Positions 1-13,363 are shown, counted from the stretch's first letter. The stretch: DNA of 64,000 nucleotides from Haematococcus lacustris (GCA_030144725.1 JASKMD010000021.1:2475337-2539336); one strand, 5' to 3'. Numbers and translations: made by a program. The notes: generated by a model from the sequence alone, not told the origin.

Positions 1-3000
1 CTGCTTTGCAGGTTCATTCACCACTGGCTTCCACAGGGTGCCATGTGGTCAGTAGCGGGGCTGCTTGCTGGCCAAGCCTGCTCCAGGTCTGTGGCAGTGA
101 GCACCATTGGCACAGGCCCACCTGCTTGACCTCCTCTGGCTTGAGCAGCGCAGTCAGCTGGTGGGTGTGGGCGACACCAGGGGTGTCAAACGCCCGGTTC
201 TTGGCGCCAAGGGGCAAGCCTGCACCGTCAGCAGTGTAGCTGTGTTATGATGCGCATCACTCTTGACACTGGGGGTGGGGGCGGGGCGCAGGTGGAGGTG
301 GCAGGGCAATGGAGGGGGAGGGGAGAGGGAGGAGGGGGAAGGAGGGAGGGGAGGGATTGAGGGTGGAAGGGGGAGGGGGAGGGGGAGGGGGAGGGGGAGG
401 GGGAGGGGGAGGGGGAGGGGGAGGGGGAGGGGGAGGGGGAGGGGGAGGGGGAGGGGGGAGGGGGAGGGGGAGGGGGAGGGGGAGGGGGAGGGGGAGGGGG
501 AGGGGGGGAGGACCAGTACCTGGCACGTTGATGAGGCCCAGCGTGGTGCCCGGCAGGGGTGCCACAGTAGGGTCCCGCTGCCCCCCCGTGCCCCCCACCC
601 TCTTCATAGCCGCGATGAGAGACGACTTGCCGGCATTCTGCGAACACAGCGCGGCAGCCAGCCAAGCCCAGCAAGGGACTGGCATGTGTGCAGGGAAAAG
701 CGTGATGACGAGCTTCATAAAGGATATTAAAAAAAAACACAAGTTGAGATGGAGACAATCTACCTTACCACAGGGCAGTGGTCCTTGGAGCTGTAAGGGA
801 GCAGGGCGTTGGCATAGCATGGGCATGGGTGTTGGCGCAGGGCATGGGTCCTTGGTGCTGCTGAGGCACGCACCTGAGCGCCCACCACCCACAGGTCCCC
901 CCGGTAGCCCAGGCTGTCCCGCACCCCCTCCACCAGCGCTCTCACCCCCAGGCCCTTGGCGGCGCTGACACAGAACACCTGCGCATGGGGGTGGGGCAAG
1001 GGGGGCAGGGGGGGCTGGCAGGGAGGGCGGGGATTGAGGCAGTCAGAAAATGCGGGGGCTGGCAGTCAGGGTGGGAGGGCCTGGGGGGCTGGCAAGGGGG
1101 GCAGGGGGAATGCAGTTGACATGACAGGCAAGATGCGCACATCATGTGTCGCTGCAATTGCCAGGGGCTGGGGAGGTGGAGGGTGGGGCATGGTCTGGGC
1201 GGGCGGCTGGCAGCTGGGGTCCTGTTGGGGTGGGTGCCGCCCGGCCATGACCATCCCCACACCTGCCCTGCCTCCCCTGCCCTGCCCTGCCCTGCCGCCC
1301 AGGACCCCTACCATGGCGGCAACATTGCATAGTATTGCATGCATTGCATAGTATTGAAACCAAGCATACTGCTGCTCACTGGAGTTGGGCCACCGCAGCA
1401 GCCAGGCCACGCCGAAGGGTCAGGGTTGGATTTAGCCCGTGTAACCTTTGAATTGGGCCACCGCAGCAGCCGGGCCACCCCCACTCAATACCTGGGACTC
1501 ACTACCGTGTTGTATCCAGGCATACGGGCTGGACAGTGGGTGTGTCTAGACTACCATTCATCTGGTGGCGATGACATGCACCCGGGTGAGCGCCTGCCCT
1601 GCCTCCGACACTTTGCTGTGTTGGGTGGATGGGCAGAACAAGGTTACCTAGATGCCTCACTTCCCTAGGCCCCTGCTGGCCTGCTGCTCCGGCCCCCTTC
1701 CCTAGGCCCTTGCTGGCCTGCTGCTCTGGCCCCCTTCCCAGCTCCGCCTCTGAAATAGCCTGAACTCGGCACCCTTGTGCTAAACGAGTGTGGAGCAGTG
1801 TGACCCCACATGGCAGTGTGACTCAACCTGGGTGCTTGCCTGTGTAGGTCTGTGATGTCCCAGGTCAGAAGTTGTGAGTCCCCTGCCTGAGGCCCCCCTT
1901 ACCTTGTCTTCTTGGCCCCCTCCCCCCAAACGCCCCCCCTCACCTTGTCAGGGCGAGGCAGGCCAGCTTGCTCCATGCGGGTGCGCACCCAGTGCAAGAG
2001 CCGCGCCCTGGACGCCTCCTCTGGCAGCAAGTCCACCTGAGCCGGGGAGGGGTGCAGGGGTCCAGGGGGGGGGCGGGTTGCGCAGGGAGGGGAGGCAGGG
2101 GGGCGGGGCAGGGTGGGGCAGGGAGGGGCAGGGAGGCGGGGCAGGGTGGGGCAGGCAAGTGGGGCAGGGGTCCAGACACAGAGGCTATGGGAGACCAGGG
2201 GGTCTGTGACATCAGACGGGGTTGAGCTAACAAGGGTCAAGAGCGAGGCAGGTCTGGAGTACAAGTCCTGACGGTGGTGACGGTGGGGAGTGAGGTGTGA
2301 GGGAGTGAGGGAATGAGGCATCCTTCACAAGTAGGTGCCTGATCATAGTAATGGCTAGATTTGGTCACCAACACTTCGGAGGCACAGCAGTGTGAACAGG
2401 TGTGACAGCAGGCATGCCATGCATGGGACCCTCTCCCTGGGGCGCCCCCCCACCTTGTTTAGCGCCAGCATGAGTTTGAACCTGACCCCGGGGCCTTCCT
2501 CCTCCTCCCCCCTGCGCTCCACCTCCCCGCCCTCCCGCCCCAGTGCAGGCTGGCGGACACGGCCCAGGCTGCTCCCCCTGGGGCCCTCTCTGGAGCCGGG
2601 GCCGTCCTCAGAGGGGGGGCTGGGGGCGGGCCGGCTGAGGTCCACATAGCCAGGGGGGTACAGAGACCTGGGTAGGGCAGCCGGGCCAGAGCAGCCCTGG
2701 TGGCCTGAAGCTGGGGCTGGGGAAGAGTCGGACGGCTGGGTGGGGTGGCCAAGTGATGTGCCTGACTTGAGAAAGGGTGGGTCAGGCAGTTGCCGGGGGG
2801 AGGTCAGGCCGGCAAACCGGTAGGCAGGCCAATGTATACATAGTCCCTATCACTGGCAAGTGGGGGCGACAGCAAGCATCAAGAAGGCTGGTCACGAGGC
2901 AGGAGGGCAGGCAGTTGGCTAACAGGTGTGGGTTAGGGTTGGATTGGGTTAGAGGCCAACCCTAACTCTAACCCTAACACTAACTCTAAACTTGGCCCTA

Positions 3001-5177
3001 ACCCTGACCCCTGGCTAGCAAGTGTGAGTAGGCTGCGGAGGTGATGTCCTGCTTCTCAGCCTCCTGCCCCCTCACCCCTGTGCTGAGCGATATGCTTGCC
3101 AGGAGCATAGTACGCTACCCTTCTAGAGCATGTGACCCTGCCAGGGCTGCCTGACACAGTGTGAGGAGCTGAAGGGGCAGAGTGAGCAAGTGAGTGAGAG
3201 GAAAGAGTGAGAGTAGGGTGGATCACAGAAGTGCATCTCACGCAAGGGCCACACGCGGGAGGGAGCCGTCAAAGTCTGCCGCGTCCACGCAGGCCAGCAC
3301 CACGGCCCGCCTGTCTTTCTGCAGCGCGATCTTGCGCCCTACCTGGACACCAACGGCAACAGACGGGGTGGGGCAGGTGTAGGCAGGCCGTGGTGTTGGT
3401 GGGGCAGGGGCTAGCAACAGATCGGGCTGTAGGGGTGTTTGGGCGGGGTGAGGAGGCGGAGGATGAGGGAGGGCGGGGCGGTGGTTGGGTGACAGGGGCG
3501 GCAGGGTCGATCAGCAACTCCAGCAGCACCAGGTGAATCAAAATTGGAGGATGGGCTGGGCAGTGGCATGGCACTGCTCTCATGGCTGGTGGTATTCAAG
3601 TACGACCGTCTAGGTAAAGGTCTCTCTACATCAACCTCCAGCCAGCAGGTAAGCAGTGCCACTGCTGGGCAAGCTGGGTGTGGCTGGATAGTGGCCAGGG
3701 TCAGGGCCAGGGTGTGGTAAGGGGCAGAGGGCGGGGATTGTCACCAATACAAGTGAGGTGGCAGCCTCACACTGCTCAAACAACGGGTTACCTTGCGGGC
3801 AAGGTCAAAGCCAGGCATGTCGGACTCGGCTTCCTGCACCTTGACCTTCCTGCACGGTCAGCACGGATTCTTCACCCTGGGTCCTCCAGATGCTGGGAAC
3901 GGGCTGTGCTTGCATGCTCGCGCCATGCATAGTCAAGCTTCACGGCCTCGCACCCCGCATGGCGCAGCGAGTAGCAGCGTTGGCAAATGACATCCGGCAG
4001 GCCCGCATCACCCTTTAGTTCATCGTCGTCCGCGAAACCCTGGAGCCCGAAACCGGCCGGGGCCGCCTGACCAGCGACCTGCGCGTCGAGAGAAGACGAA
4101 TGAAAGAGCTGCGGGCGCAGGCAAAAGGCTGGAGAGGAGGAAAGGCAAATAGGCCCCGTGCACGCGCATACCTGGGCGTAGTCTTGTAGTTCGGCATCGT
4201 CCACGGCATCAGCTGCCACACCAGCATCTGCGTCGCGCTCCTTCTGTGCGAGAGAAGGCAGCCCACCGTCATATTTGCATCCCCAGTGCGCAGAGGAACT
4301 AGCTAGAGGCAGCTACAAGCTCCGATGTATGACTGAGGCAGGAAAGTGCACAGTATAATATCCAGGCTTGGCCGTCACTTTGCGTTCCCTGATTGCATCA
4401 TCCTCCCACCTTGGGTGCCTTAGGCTCTTCCAACAGCTTGACAGGGATGATGAAGAAGCCGGCGGCCTGAGGGTCGTTCATCTGCAGCTTAATGCCACAA
4501 CCACAGCAATACTGCGGCAGCACAACTCCACGCTGTTGCAGAAGTGCCACTGCGTCAGCCGGGGTCAGGTTGGCCAGTGCCCCTCTGCCGCCTGGCCCCG
4601 GGTTGCGATACTCTGAACTGGCGCGGCCCTGCGGCCTTCTGCTGCCCTCCGTTTGTTTGACAGAGTCTGAGCTGTGGCTTGGGAACAAGGATGGAACTGC
4701 AGGGTTGAAGGCCTCTGCTGCAGTGTCTGTGTGCTCTGTGAGACTTGTTGTGGCATCCATGCTGCCAGGGCCTGTCTGGGCAGTGGTGGCTGCTGTGGGG
4801 ACGCTCAGCTGCCTGGTCTTGCGGCGCCGCAGCAACCGCAAGGTGCTGTAACCCGGAGGGACAGGGAGTGAAGTGCTGGGCAGTGCGCTGGAGCGAGGAG
4901 CAGCGGTGGTGGGGTCGCAAGTGTACAAGACGGAATGTTGGGGCCCAACAGCCGCTCCACAGCTGTGTAGGCGGGTCTCTGGGCTGCTCCTTGGCATGCT
5001 GCATGGCCTGGGCTTGCTGTTTGCTAGTGAGGCTCCCGCAGCATAAGGGGCGGAAGCGACGTTTGCACTAGTCCAGCCGTGTACTGGAGCCGCGCAAGAG
5101 GTGCGCAGCTCAGACAGCCATCCTGCGACATGGCGGCCGCTGCCCAGGCAACTTCGGCCGCCAAGGCCTCTCGCCAT
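1..5177 (-). CDS. BPG2: BPG2-like chloroplast GTPase (YqeH family), 3' end outside window
   Basis: Circularly permuted GTPase of the plant BPG2/YqeH family, known to act in plastid rRNA processing and ribosome assembly. Exons read on the minus strand: 5177-4410, 4243-4172, 4078-3954, 3849-3792, 3342-3253, 2696-2454, 2036-1944, 978-874, 637-520, 219-122, with the rest beyond base 1; all phases agree (590 codons visible). N-terminal ~200 residues are Ser/Ala/Arg-rich, as expected of a plastid transit peptide. Zinc motif CCGCG at ~224-227 pairs with CQRC at ~312-315. The G motifs are in permuted order: NKVD (~451), SAAKG (~488), NAGKSS (~519), then DTPG (~569). The start ATG (5177) is the first in frame that gives a transit-like N-terminus; an upstream in-frame ATG at 5255 is possible. 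Exon 6 carries a Pro/Ser/Glu-rich insertion before G4. Divergent from the SET gene. Confidence 0.9.
369..509. repeat. GGGGGA microsatellite
   Basis: About 23 tandem copies of a 6-bp purine unit with few interruptions, inside a BPG2 intron (between exons ending at 520 and starting at 219). It creates long Gly/Arg or Pro/Ser frames on both strands that are not genes. Confidence 0.95.
2928..3012. repeat. Interstitial telomere-like tract with inverted halves
   Basis: Degenerate TTAGGG-type motifs on the + strand (2932-2953) are followed by CCCTAA-type motifs (2960-3010), so the two halves face each other. It lies in a BPG2 intron. The units are imperfect, so this may be a drifted telomere-like seed or simply a G/C-skewed microsatellite. 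Confidence 0.5.
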
Positions 5178-5556
5178 CTTGCAGCACAGCAAGAGAGCCA
5201 GTGTGTTGGAGTTGTGGCTGGTGTTCGGTGGTTGGTCGTTCGTATGCTTGCACACATTTGCCCCCTAGCCATCAGGCCGTCCTATCACAGACCAGTGGAG
5301 CTGTATGTGCAGATACCTATAGTAAATACAGGGCATCGAGGAAGCAGTATGTCTCTTCTCTTAGTGCACCCCCCACCACCCCTTTCTGCAAGGCATAGGT
5401 AGGGTTGAAACTATGCAGGCTTATTGACGGCGCATGCAAGAATTCCAGTTTACTACAGCTGGGGTTTGCTGTCGGTTGGCGGCAATTTCGGCGGGAGAGT
5501 GATAGCAGAACCATCAGGACTTTACACAAGAGGTTACCGGCGTGCGCGTTCCTCGT
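5178..5556. promoter_or_regulatory. Bidirectional promoter interval BPG2 / SET methyltransferase
   Basis: 379 bp separate the proposed start codons of two divergent genes whose products are both expected in the chloroplast. No clear TATA box was seen. The boundary is only as good as the two start-codon calls. Confidence 0.5.
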
Positions 5557-8500
5557 ATGAGGTCAGCATCAGTCGTGCGAGGAAAATGGTCTTGCCTCGC
5601 CGGCACGGCCTTGTTGGCAGTGCAAGTCACGTCAAGCTTTGAGGATGGAAGTAGCAATCTTGGCATCATGGGTTTATTGCCTCAGGCGCTGGGCGACTCC
5701 GCCCAGCCTATCGCAGCACAAACCGGGGAATCAGTGCCCCGACGACTGAAGAGCTGGTTGCAGCAGCGCGGAGCAAATGTGCAATCTATAGATTTCAGAC
5801 CCAGCAAGGTCTGCGTGAGCGTGCACATGCGGCATATCACGTAGTTGCTATAGTTACTATCCTAGCCCTCACACGTAGGCTGGCGAAGAAGCCGGCTATG
5901 GGCTATTCCTCGCCCAGGATGCCAAAACCCTGTCCTCACGCACTACTACCCACTGGTTCCGACCTTGGATTAGGTAAGGCTCCTTTACAATAACAGAACA
6001 GGCTTAAAACTTGCACATGAATGACCATGCCACTCACGCAACCAGCTCTGGTGTTGGTGTTGCTGGGCGGCTGCAGAGCCCCTCCAGAGGGTCCTGTGGC
6101 AGCATCCTTTCCTCTCCACCTGGCCATCACTGCAGCCAACATTATCTCAGACGCCCAGGTAGGTCCATCAGGGAGGAGCACCCAGCAGTGAAAGCAGCAG
6201 AGGCTGGAGGAGGAGGGGAAGCAGAAGCTGCAGCTGCCACACCAGTAGTGTCAAAATCACGCAGTGCATGGCTTGGCAATGGGAGGCAGGAGGTCAAGCA
6301 TATACACAGCCCGGTGAAGTAGCTCAATGTACAGGGAGCAGCGCACAGTCATCAGCAGGTTCAGGGTTCGATTCCCTGACATTGCAGCAGCTAGGGTGTG
6401 GAGCAGCAGCCAGATCAGTTGGGTGCCACCCTGGCCATCGTGTGCGGTACTGTAGGGATAAGTGTGCAGACCCCAAAAGGGTGGGAGGGTGCGTGTTTGA
6501 CATGAGCTGGGATGTGGCTTGGACAGGCATAAGGTTCAACACCCCACCAAGGTCATTGAGAGGGTGGTGTGGTTGAGGGAGGGTCTGCCAGGGTGCAGAG
6601 CACACCCTGACTGGCTGGCATAGCCCACCTGGCCACTGGTCAGTAGGCCTCTGACTCTTTCCCCCTCCCCTCCCCTCCTCTGACCCCAAGCCCCCCCCTC
6701 CCTTTCCATGTGTATCACAACCCTCTCCACCCTTTCGCCCACAGCTGGGCCCAGGCTACCAGCTGATGGTGTCGCGGGGGCTGCTGGAGGAGCGCAGCGT
6801 GGTGATGGCTCACCTGGCGCTGGAGAGGGCCCGGGGCGCCTCCTCACCCCTCAGCCCATGGCTGGACGCCCTGCCCACCGAGTGGGTCACCAAGGCTGTA
6901 GGAGGGTCAAGGGCAGGGGCAGGGTCAAGGGAGGGGGTGGTTGAGGAAGGGTCAAGCAAGAGTAGTGCAGGCAGCAGTGGCAGACGGTGGCAGCAACGCT
7001 GGGGCGGAAGGGGGGAGGGGCCCACCAGCCCACACCCCTTCCTGCCTCCCCCCTGCTGCCCAGCCCCTGCACCAACACCCACCCTGGCCCCTCCCCTCCC
7101 GCCTCCAGCAACCCTTCCTCCCCAGCTACACCCACTCCTGCCTTCCCCCCTGCTACCTGCCACCTGTGTGCCGGTCCCCTGCCAGCTACCAACTGCCCCC
7201 TGCCTGTGAGTAGGCCCCCCCTGCCTCCTCCCACCCACCCCCCCTCCCCCCCCCCCCTGCCCCCTCCAGGTTCCACAGCCCCCTGTACTGGTCCCCCCAG
7301 GAGCTGCAAAGCCTGAGGGGCACGGTGCTGGAGCGGGCGGTGGCGCGCCTCAAGCAGCGCCTGCAGCTGAGCTGGAAGCGGGCGGAGGGGCCGCTGGCAC
7401 AGGCTGCAGAGGCTGTGGGTGAGCGGGGAGGGGAGGGGAGGGGAGGGGAGGGGAGGGGAGGGGAGGGGAGGGGAGGGGAGGGGAGGGGAGGGGAGGGGAG
7501 GGGAGGGGAGGGGAGGGGAGGGGAGGGGCCTCGAATGAACCAGGGTGTGGCTCACAGGCTCAGGGCAGCACATAGGAGTAGTAGGTGTTCCCTGGTGTGA
7601 AGGAGAGTCAGTTGGGACAGCCAGAGGCTGAAGGGTTCAACCAGCAACTCTCACTTGCCACCTGCAGCTGTCTGCCGCCTGCCCTGCAGCTGCGCCCCGG
7701 GCGCCCACCTATGACGACTGGGTCTGGGCTCATAGCGTGTTCTGGTCCAGAGGCCAGAGCTTGCCGGTACCCAACACCCAGGGCACAGGTGGGAGCTGGC
7801 CCTGACCCTGACCCTGACCCTGACCCTGACCCTGACCCTGACCCTGACCCTGACCCTGACCCTGACCCTGACCCTGACCCTGGCCCTGACCCTGACCCTG
7901 ACCCTGACCCTGACTCTGACCCTGACCTGACTCTGACCCTGACCCGGCTACCCTGACCTGACTCTGACCCTGACCCGGCTACCCTGCTCGCGCAGCCTCA
8001 CAGCTTGTCGCTGGCAAGGCGCCCAGCGCTGCTGCAGAGCTGCTGACTGTGCATGAAGCCATCATCCCTGGCCTGGACTTTGCAAACCATGCCCCCACTG
8101 GTAGGCCATTGAAAGCATAGGCAGGGTAGGGCAGGGCAGGGCAGGGCAGGGCAGGGCAGGGCAGGGCAGGGCGGAGTGGGGTGGTAACAGGGCAGCAGCC
8201 TCTCCCCCTCCCCCTCCTCTGCCTTGCCCCAGTCATCTGATGGTTCTTGTCCCCAAGCCTGCCTACCTGCCTGCCACCCCTGTCTTGGTGATCCTGGACA
8301 TCCTGGTGCATTCCTGGACCCACTCCTGGCTGACCTCTGCCTGACATTGGCAAACACCTTGATCACCTCCCCACCTCCCCTCCCCTCCTCCCTAGCTGTG
8401 GGTGTGCCAGGGCCCCACCCCCTCCCCTCCTGTAACACTGCCCTACACCTGGTGCCTGACCCAGCCTGCACCTGACCCAGCCTGCACCTGACCCAGCCTG

Positions 8501-11500
8501 ACCCAGCAGAGCTGCACTTCAAGGGGCTGTTCATGACCATTGTGGCACCTGGCCACCCCTCTTGCTGACCTGTGGCTGTGCAGCAGCAGGTGCTCAGTGC
8601 TGGTGGGATGTGGCAGCCCTCCCGCCCCCCCACCCCACCACCTCACCCAGCCCCCCTCATCACAACTAACCCCCCTGGCCCCCAAGCCACCAGCACCAGC
8701 CCCCTCTCAGCCCACAGTCCCCACCCACCCACACCCTCCACCCACCTCCACACCAGCCCAGCCACCAGCACCAGCAGCAGCGCAGAAGCCAATCAGACAA
8801 GCAGCCCCTCCAGCTGCTCCCCCGCCTTAGCCAATGTGGAGGTGCGGCTGCAGCTGTACAGGGGTGCCCGGGTGGTGCCTGGCCAAGAGCTGTTCATCAG
8901 CTACGGCGACTCGAAACCCAACGAGGAGCTGCTGCTGCTGCATGGCTTCGTGGTGGACCCCCACCCACCCACCACCGCCACGGCAGCTCATGGCAGTGGC
9001 AGCAAGGGGGGCAGCAGCGTCCAGCGGGCTAGAAGCTGGGCTTGGCGCAGAGGGGCCCCTACCCCTGCCCTACCCCAAGCCCAGGCCCAGGATAGTGTGA
9101 TGGTGGTGTGCCCGGTGCCCCCGCCTGGCCAGTGGGATGTGGTCATGGAGTCACGCATGGGCCTCCTCATGGTGAGGGGGCCTGGCTGCCCTGATCTGCC
9201 CTGATCTGCCTAGGTCTGCCCCAATGTGACCTGATGTGACCTGATGTGACCTGATCCGCCCTGATCCGCCCTGATCTGCCCTGATTTGCCCTGATCTGCC
9301 ATGATGTGCCATGATCTGCCATGATCTGCTAACATCTGCCATGATTTGTCCTGATCGGCCTTCATCTGATCTGTTCCGCCGCTGCTGATCTCAGCTGGCA
9401 CAGCTATTGTGATGTCATCTGACCTTATCTCTCCCCTGGTCAGGCCTGTTACTGCACTAGAGTGACCAGGCTCCGGCTGACCTGGTGATGCTGGCTGACC
9501 TTGTTGTAATGGTTTCGGTGGTGCAGACTGCCTGACACGTGACCCCTCCACCGCCTGCCGCCGTTGCTGCTCGCAGGGCAGTGGCCTCTCCCCCCAGTTC
9601 TTCCTCCATGCCAGCTCCATAGTGCAGCCAACTCCAGCCAGTGCCACCCCTGCCCCCACCCCTCCTCAAGGTCAGGTCACACTTATCCCTCCGCCTCCTC
9701 CTGGCCACCCACCTCTGCTGGCTGATCCTTAAGCACAGTCGGATGAGCATGCACAGCAGTATGATGCCACACCTTGACATCACAACCACATCACACTTAC
9801 CTCACACTTACCTTACACGTGCTTCACAATCCCAACATCATTGACGTGAGCGTTAGCATTACACCTGTATCATTAAGCATGAGTGGCACCTGCGCTTCCA
9901 GGCACAGGCCATGTCCGTCATTGTTGTGTGACCGTCACACTACACCTGCTCACCCCCACATGACCTTAGCCAACCCCTGACCCACCCTGGCTTGTCTAGC
10001 CCCTGACCCTGCTCCGACCAAACTGTGCCTGGCCACCCATCCTCAGCCAGCCCACTCTGCCCCTCCTGGCCCCTGACCTACCTAGGCCCACCCCACCCTG
10101 GGCAGCCCCTGACCCTGCAGCACCTGTGACTGTACAGCACCACCCACCCCACCCCACCCTGGGCAGCCCCTGACTCTCCTGGCTGCAGGCAGTGAGGGGG
10201 GTGCTCCCCCTGCCTGGGCCCCCGTCCCTGCTGAGGTGCTGGAGGCCCTAGAGGTGTTTGTGCTGGCGCCTAAGGAGGTGGACATGAGGCTGCAGGGCCT
10301 GAGGGCGGTGACAGAGGGCACGCCCCTGGCCAAAACTGCAAGGGAGCAACAAGGCAAGAGGGGGGTACACAAGGGGGGTACACAAGGCGAGAGGGGGGTA
10401 CAAGAGGGGGGGGTGTAGGTGGGGCAGCAGGGGCAGCGTTGGAGGCAGGCAGGAGCAGGGTGGCAGGTCAGAGGGAAGGCAAGGCAGTGAGGGGGCAGGC
10501 TGGCGGTGCACCTGGCAGCAGGCAGCGGCTCAGCGGCAGCGAATCAAGTGACACAGAGCTGGGCATCAACAACAGCCAGCCCTGGGGAATTGCTAGTTCT
10601 GAATCACGATTGGAATTTTAGGCCTTAGCCTAGAAACTGGATTCCGTTATCAGGCCATAACTTTACATCTCAATTCTTGCCTTTGCCTAGTAGCTGTGCT
10701 GAGTAGCTGCACAGCCCCAAAGTTGCATGCAAGGCAGGTGGGATGCAGCCGCCTAGCCAAGGCCGCTGGTTTCAACAGCAGCAGCACCCTCGCCCCACAC
10801 CGCCACCACCACCACCACTCATTGCACCGCTCTCGTCACATGAGAGTGGGCATGTCTGATATGTCCATGTAGGTACGTCCCTGGCCCACCCTCCCTCCTC
10901 TGCCGCCCACCCCTCCGCTCTGAGCTGCGCCAGCTTGGACCTGACCGCCCTGGACGCCCAGCTACCCCCTCTTGGCACCCCGCCAGCTGGGCACAGCAGC
11001 AGCATAGCCCCGCGCAGTGCCGCGGCTGCTCTCCCCTTGGGGCCTGAGCTGACTGCGCTGCTCGGGCTGCTGGGGCTGCGCATGGCAGCCGTCAGTACCT
11101 TCGTCAGGTGTGGTGGTAGTCCTAGGGAGAAGGGGAGGACAGAGGGGTAGGAAACGCGGGAACAGGGGGGATGTGTGAGAAGGGCATAAAGGCAGGAAAG
11201 GAGGTAGTCATGAGGTCGGGAGGGGAGGGGGCCAGGAAGGGAGGATGAGAAAAATGAGGAGTAGATGGACGCCTGTGGCCTAGCTGCTCGCCTGGCTTTG
11301 CTTGTGTATCAGAAGCTGGCAGTAAGCCTGGGAAGGTGCTGGAAGCTGTTTAGTGGTGCAGGTGGTGCTACAGGAGGTTGCCAGCTGCAATGTTCACCAT
11401 GTCACTGGCTGTTGTTGCTGTTGCTCTGCTCTGCTGCTCGTGGCTAACCCGATAGTGCTGGCAGTGCTAGCTAGGTGCACAGCATCACGAGCTACGCATC

Positions 11501-11889
11501 AGGTACAGTCTGTGGGAGGGTGCTGTAGAGGGGCTGATGAGTGATTTGCAGTGTGTGACGAGGCTATCTCCTGCCTTCAGTACCGCATGCTGCTTTTGCA
11601 ATGATCGCGTGGCAGGCTGCTGGAGGTCCAGCTAGTCGAGCTGGAAAGCGAAGAGACTGGCAGCGGCGCGCTTGAAGTGGACGAACGGTTGCTGGCCGCG
11701 CACCGGGCGGCTGTCGATCGGGGCGCGCAGCCAGGTTCGGAGGGCCGTTTGCCGCATCGTTTGTGGTGCGCGGTCGTGTACCGCGCAGGACAAAAGAGGG
11801 TGACGCGGGCGCACCTGGTTGGCGCGCGTCGAGAGCTGCAACACGTCATGCGGCTAATAGAACGAGGCCAAGCACTTCAGCAAGCATAG
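5557..11889 (+). CDS. SET-domain protein-lysine methyltransferase, Rubisco LSMT/SETD3 class
   Basis: Exons 5557-5808, 5879-5973, 6077-6158, 6745-6881, 7270-7418, 7690-7788, 7996-8100, 8651-9171, 9577-9670, 10189-10353, 10873-11107, 11616-11889; phases close to 735 aa. Family marks in order: an N-terminal LKSWLQQRGA block, a GYGLFLAQDA segment matching the N-SET start, SPWLDALPTE followed by FHSPLYWS (the family's insert helix region), DFANH (~299-303), the SAM/lysine-pocket motif ELFISYGD (~386-393) and NEELLLLHGF, then a C-terminal helical part like the Rubisco-binding LSMT domain ending near 11889. A Ser/Pro/Thr-rich insertion (~307-366) splits the SET core. Substrate unknown: Rubisco large subunit, fructose-bisphosphate aldolase or another protein. 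Intron 10 is GC-AG and confirmed by phase. Exon 4 and exon 8 borders are the least certain. Divergent from BPG2. Confidence 0.88.
7425..7528. repeat. GGGGA microsatellite
   Basis: About 20 pure copies of a 5-bp unit directly behind the donor of SET-gene exon 5 (7418), so the intron starts in a purine-only tract. Confidence 0.95.
7798..7980. repeat. CCCTGA microsatellite
   Basis: About 28 copies of a 6-bp unit with small breaks, filling the intron between SET-gene exons 6 and 7 up to the acceptor region. One base away from the telomere-like CCCTAA. Confidence 0.95.
8119..8173. repeat. GGGCA microsatellite
   Basis: About 11 copies of a pentamer near the start of SET-gene intron 7. Confidence 0.9.
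9183..9375. repeat. Degenerate CTGATNTGCC minisatellite
   Basis: Ten- to eleven-base units built on CTGATCTGCC or CTGATGTGAC are repeated about 17 times with drift, in the intron after SET-gene exon 8. Confidence 0.85.
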
Positions 11890-11935
11890 AAGCGGGATGC
11901 AGAGCGACACAGCAGCTGGTAGCCTGGGTGCGGGG

Positions 11936-11940
11936 TGTAA
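11936..11940 (+). terminator. TGTAA poly(A) signal of the SET gene
   Basis: TGTAA, the usual green-algal polyadenylation signal, 47 bp behind the SET-gene stop codon. The rest of 11890-12266 (to the stop of the convergent coiled-coil gene) shows no other feature. Confidence 0.6.
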
Positions 11941-12266
11941 TTCGATCGCATGTGCTCAAGATATGGCCCGTGCTCTGCTAGACATGGGGCCGATTCGCGG
12001 TCTCGAGGGGGGATTTCAACGCTACCTCCCTAACGCTACGCTTCTTGGCCGCCCGCACGACTGGCTGCAGCTCTCACTGGTCTGACCCCATAGGATTCTT
12101 CTGTGTTATGGCAGCAGCCCGGGGAGTGGTTTAGCTCAGGCGTTCCCGCAGCCTGTATCTCCGCAGCCACTCAGTCAAAAATATATGTAAACAGTGCTTT
12201 GAACAGAGGAGACTCATAGCTACGAGATGGCAGACGCAGCAAAAACTATCTCGCTCTCAGCGGTGC

Positions 12267-13329
12267 TCAGTGCCTGCCCAAAGACCGACATTTGAATTCA
12301 TGCGATTTCGCCCCATGCGAGGCGCGCCGCTCTAGCACGCTTTGCCACACCGTTGTGAGTGGCACCTGCAACGCGCAGCAGCAGTCGGAACATGTTTTGC
12401 TTTTGGCATGTGGACGCGACGACGGCAGTCGTGACAGCTGGATATCATTATTAGCTTTTGGAGCTGCTGCTGGCGCTAGTGCATTACCGGCTGCTCTACC
12501 ACGCTTAAAGAAGGTGCTAGGTGCAGTACATGGTGTTGTCTCACCTTGCTTTGCTGCCCTCGGCTTGTTAGCTGCAGGTGCCTCACGCTTACGTGACGTG
12601 CTTGCGGCTGCCAGCTGTTGTTGCTGCTGAGGGGGTGCACCAGCAGGCACAGCCAGCTCAGGGGTGGTGCCTGCAGGTGTCAATTGCTGCTGAGGGGCCA
12701 CAGCTGCGGCAAGCTTTTCACGGATGTGGGTGCACACGTGGCTCAGTAGCTTGGGTACCCTCCAACTAGTGTGTACCTCCTGCTTGTGGAACTGGAGGTA
12801 TGTCTGAAGCTGCTTTCCTGTCATCTTCTTTGCCTCCTCAACAGTTGTGTGGCTAAAATCATGCCCCCCCAAGGCAAGGGCATGGGCCGCTGCAAGCCGC
12901 TCTTGGCACGCATGGTCACCCACATTAACCACAACCCTCCCGACCTTGTGCGCTGCATCTGTGATCTGGCGCTCTGCCTTGGCTGATCGCTGTGCTGCAG
13001 CTGCGGCATACTCCTTACGCCGCACTTCAGCACGGAGCTGACCCATGCGCTGCTGCAAATCATGAACATCCACAGTCTTCATGGCCTCCTTGCATGTGCG
13101 CAGGGACATCAACTGCAGCAGAGCTGGCAGCTCCATGTACCTGCCACCACCATGCTTCAGCAGCTGCAACAAGGACTCCACTGGGGCATTGGAGATGGGG
13201 CTGGCAAGGTAGTACTGTTCAAGGTGAAGGCGCAGTGCGGGGCTGCCAGGGTCGCCGTTTACAGCCATGGCACGAATGTCAGATGCATACTGACGCCAAG
13301 TGCCATGAGGGTCCTCTTGCTGTTGCAGG

Positions 13330-13363
<34 letters not shown>

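Noticed and set aside
257..968. Long Gly/Arg and Pro/Ser frames on both strands
   Set aside because: Products of the GGGGGA microsatellite in a BPG2 intron; the real coding parts there are the short exons 520-637 and 874-978.
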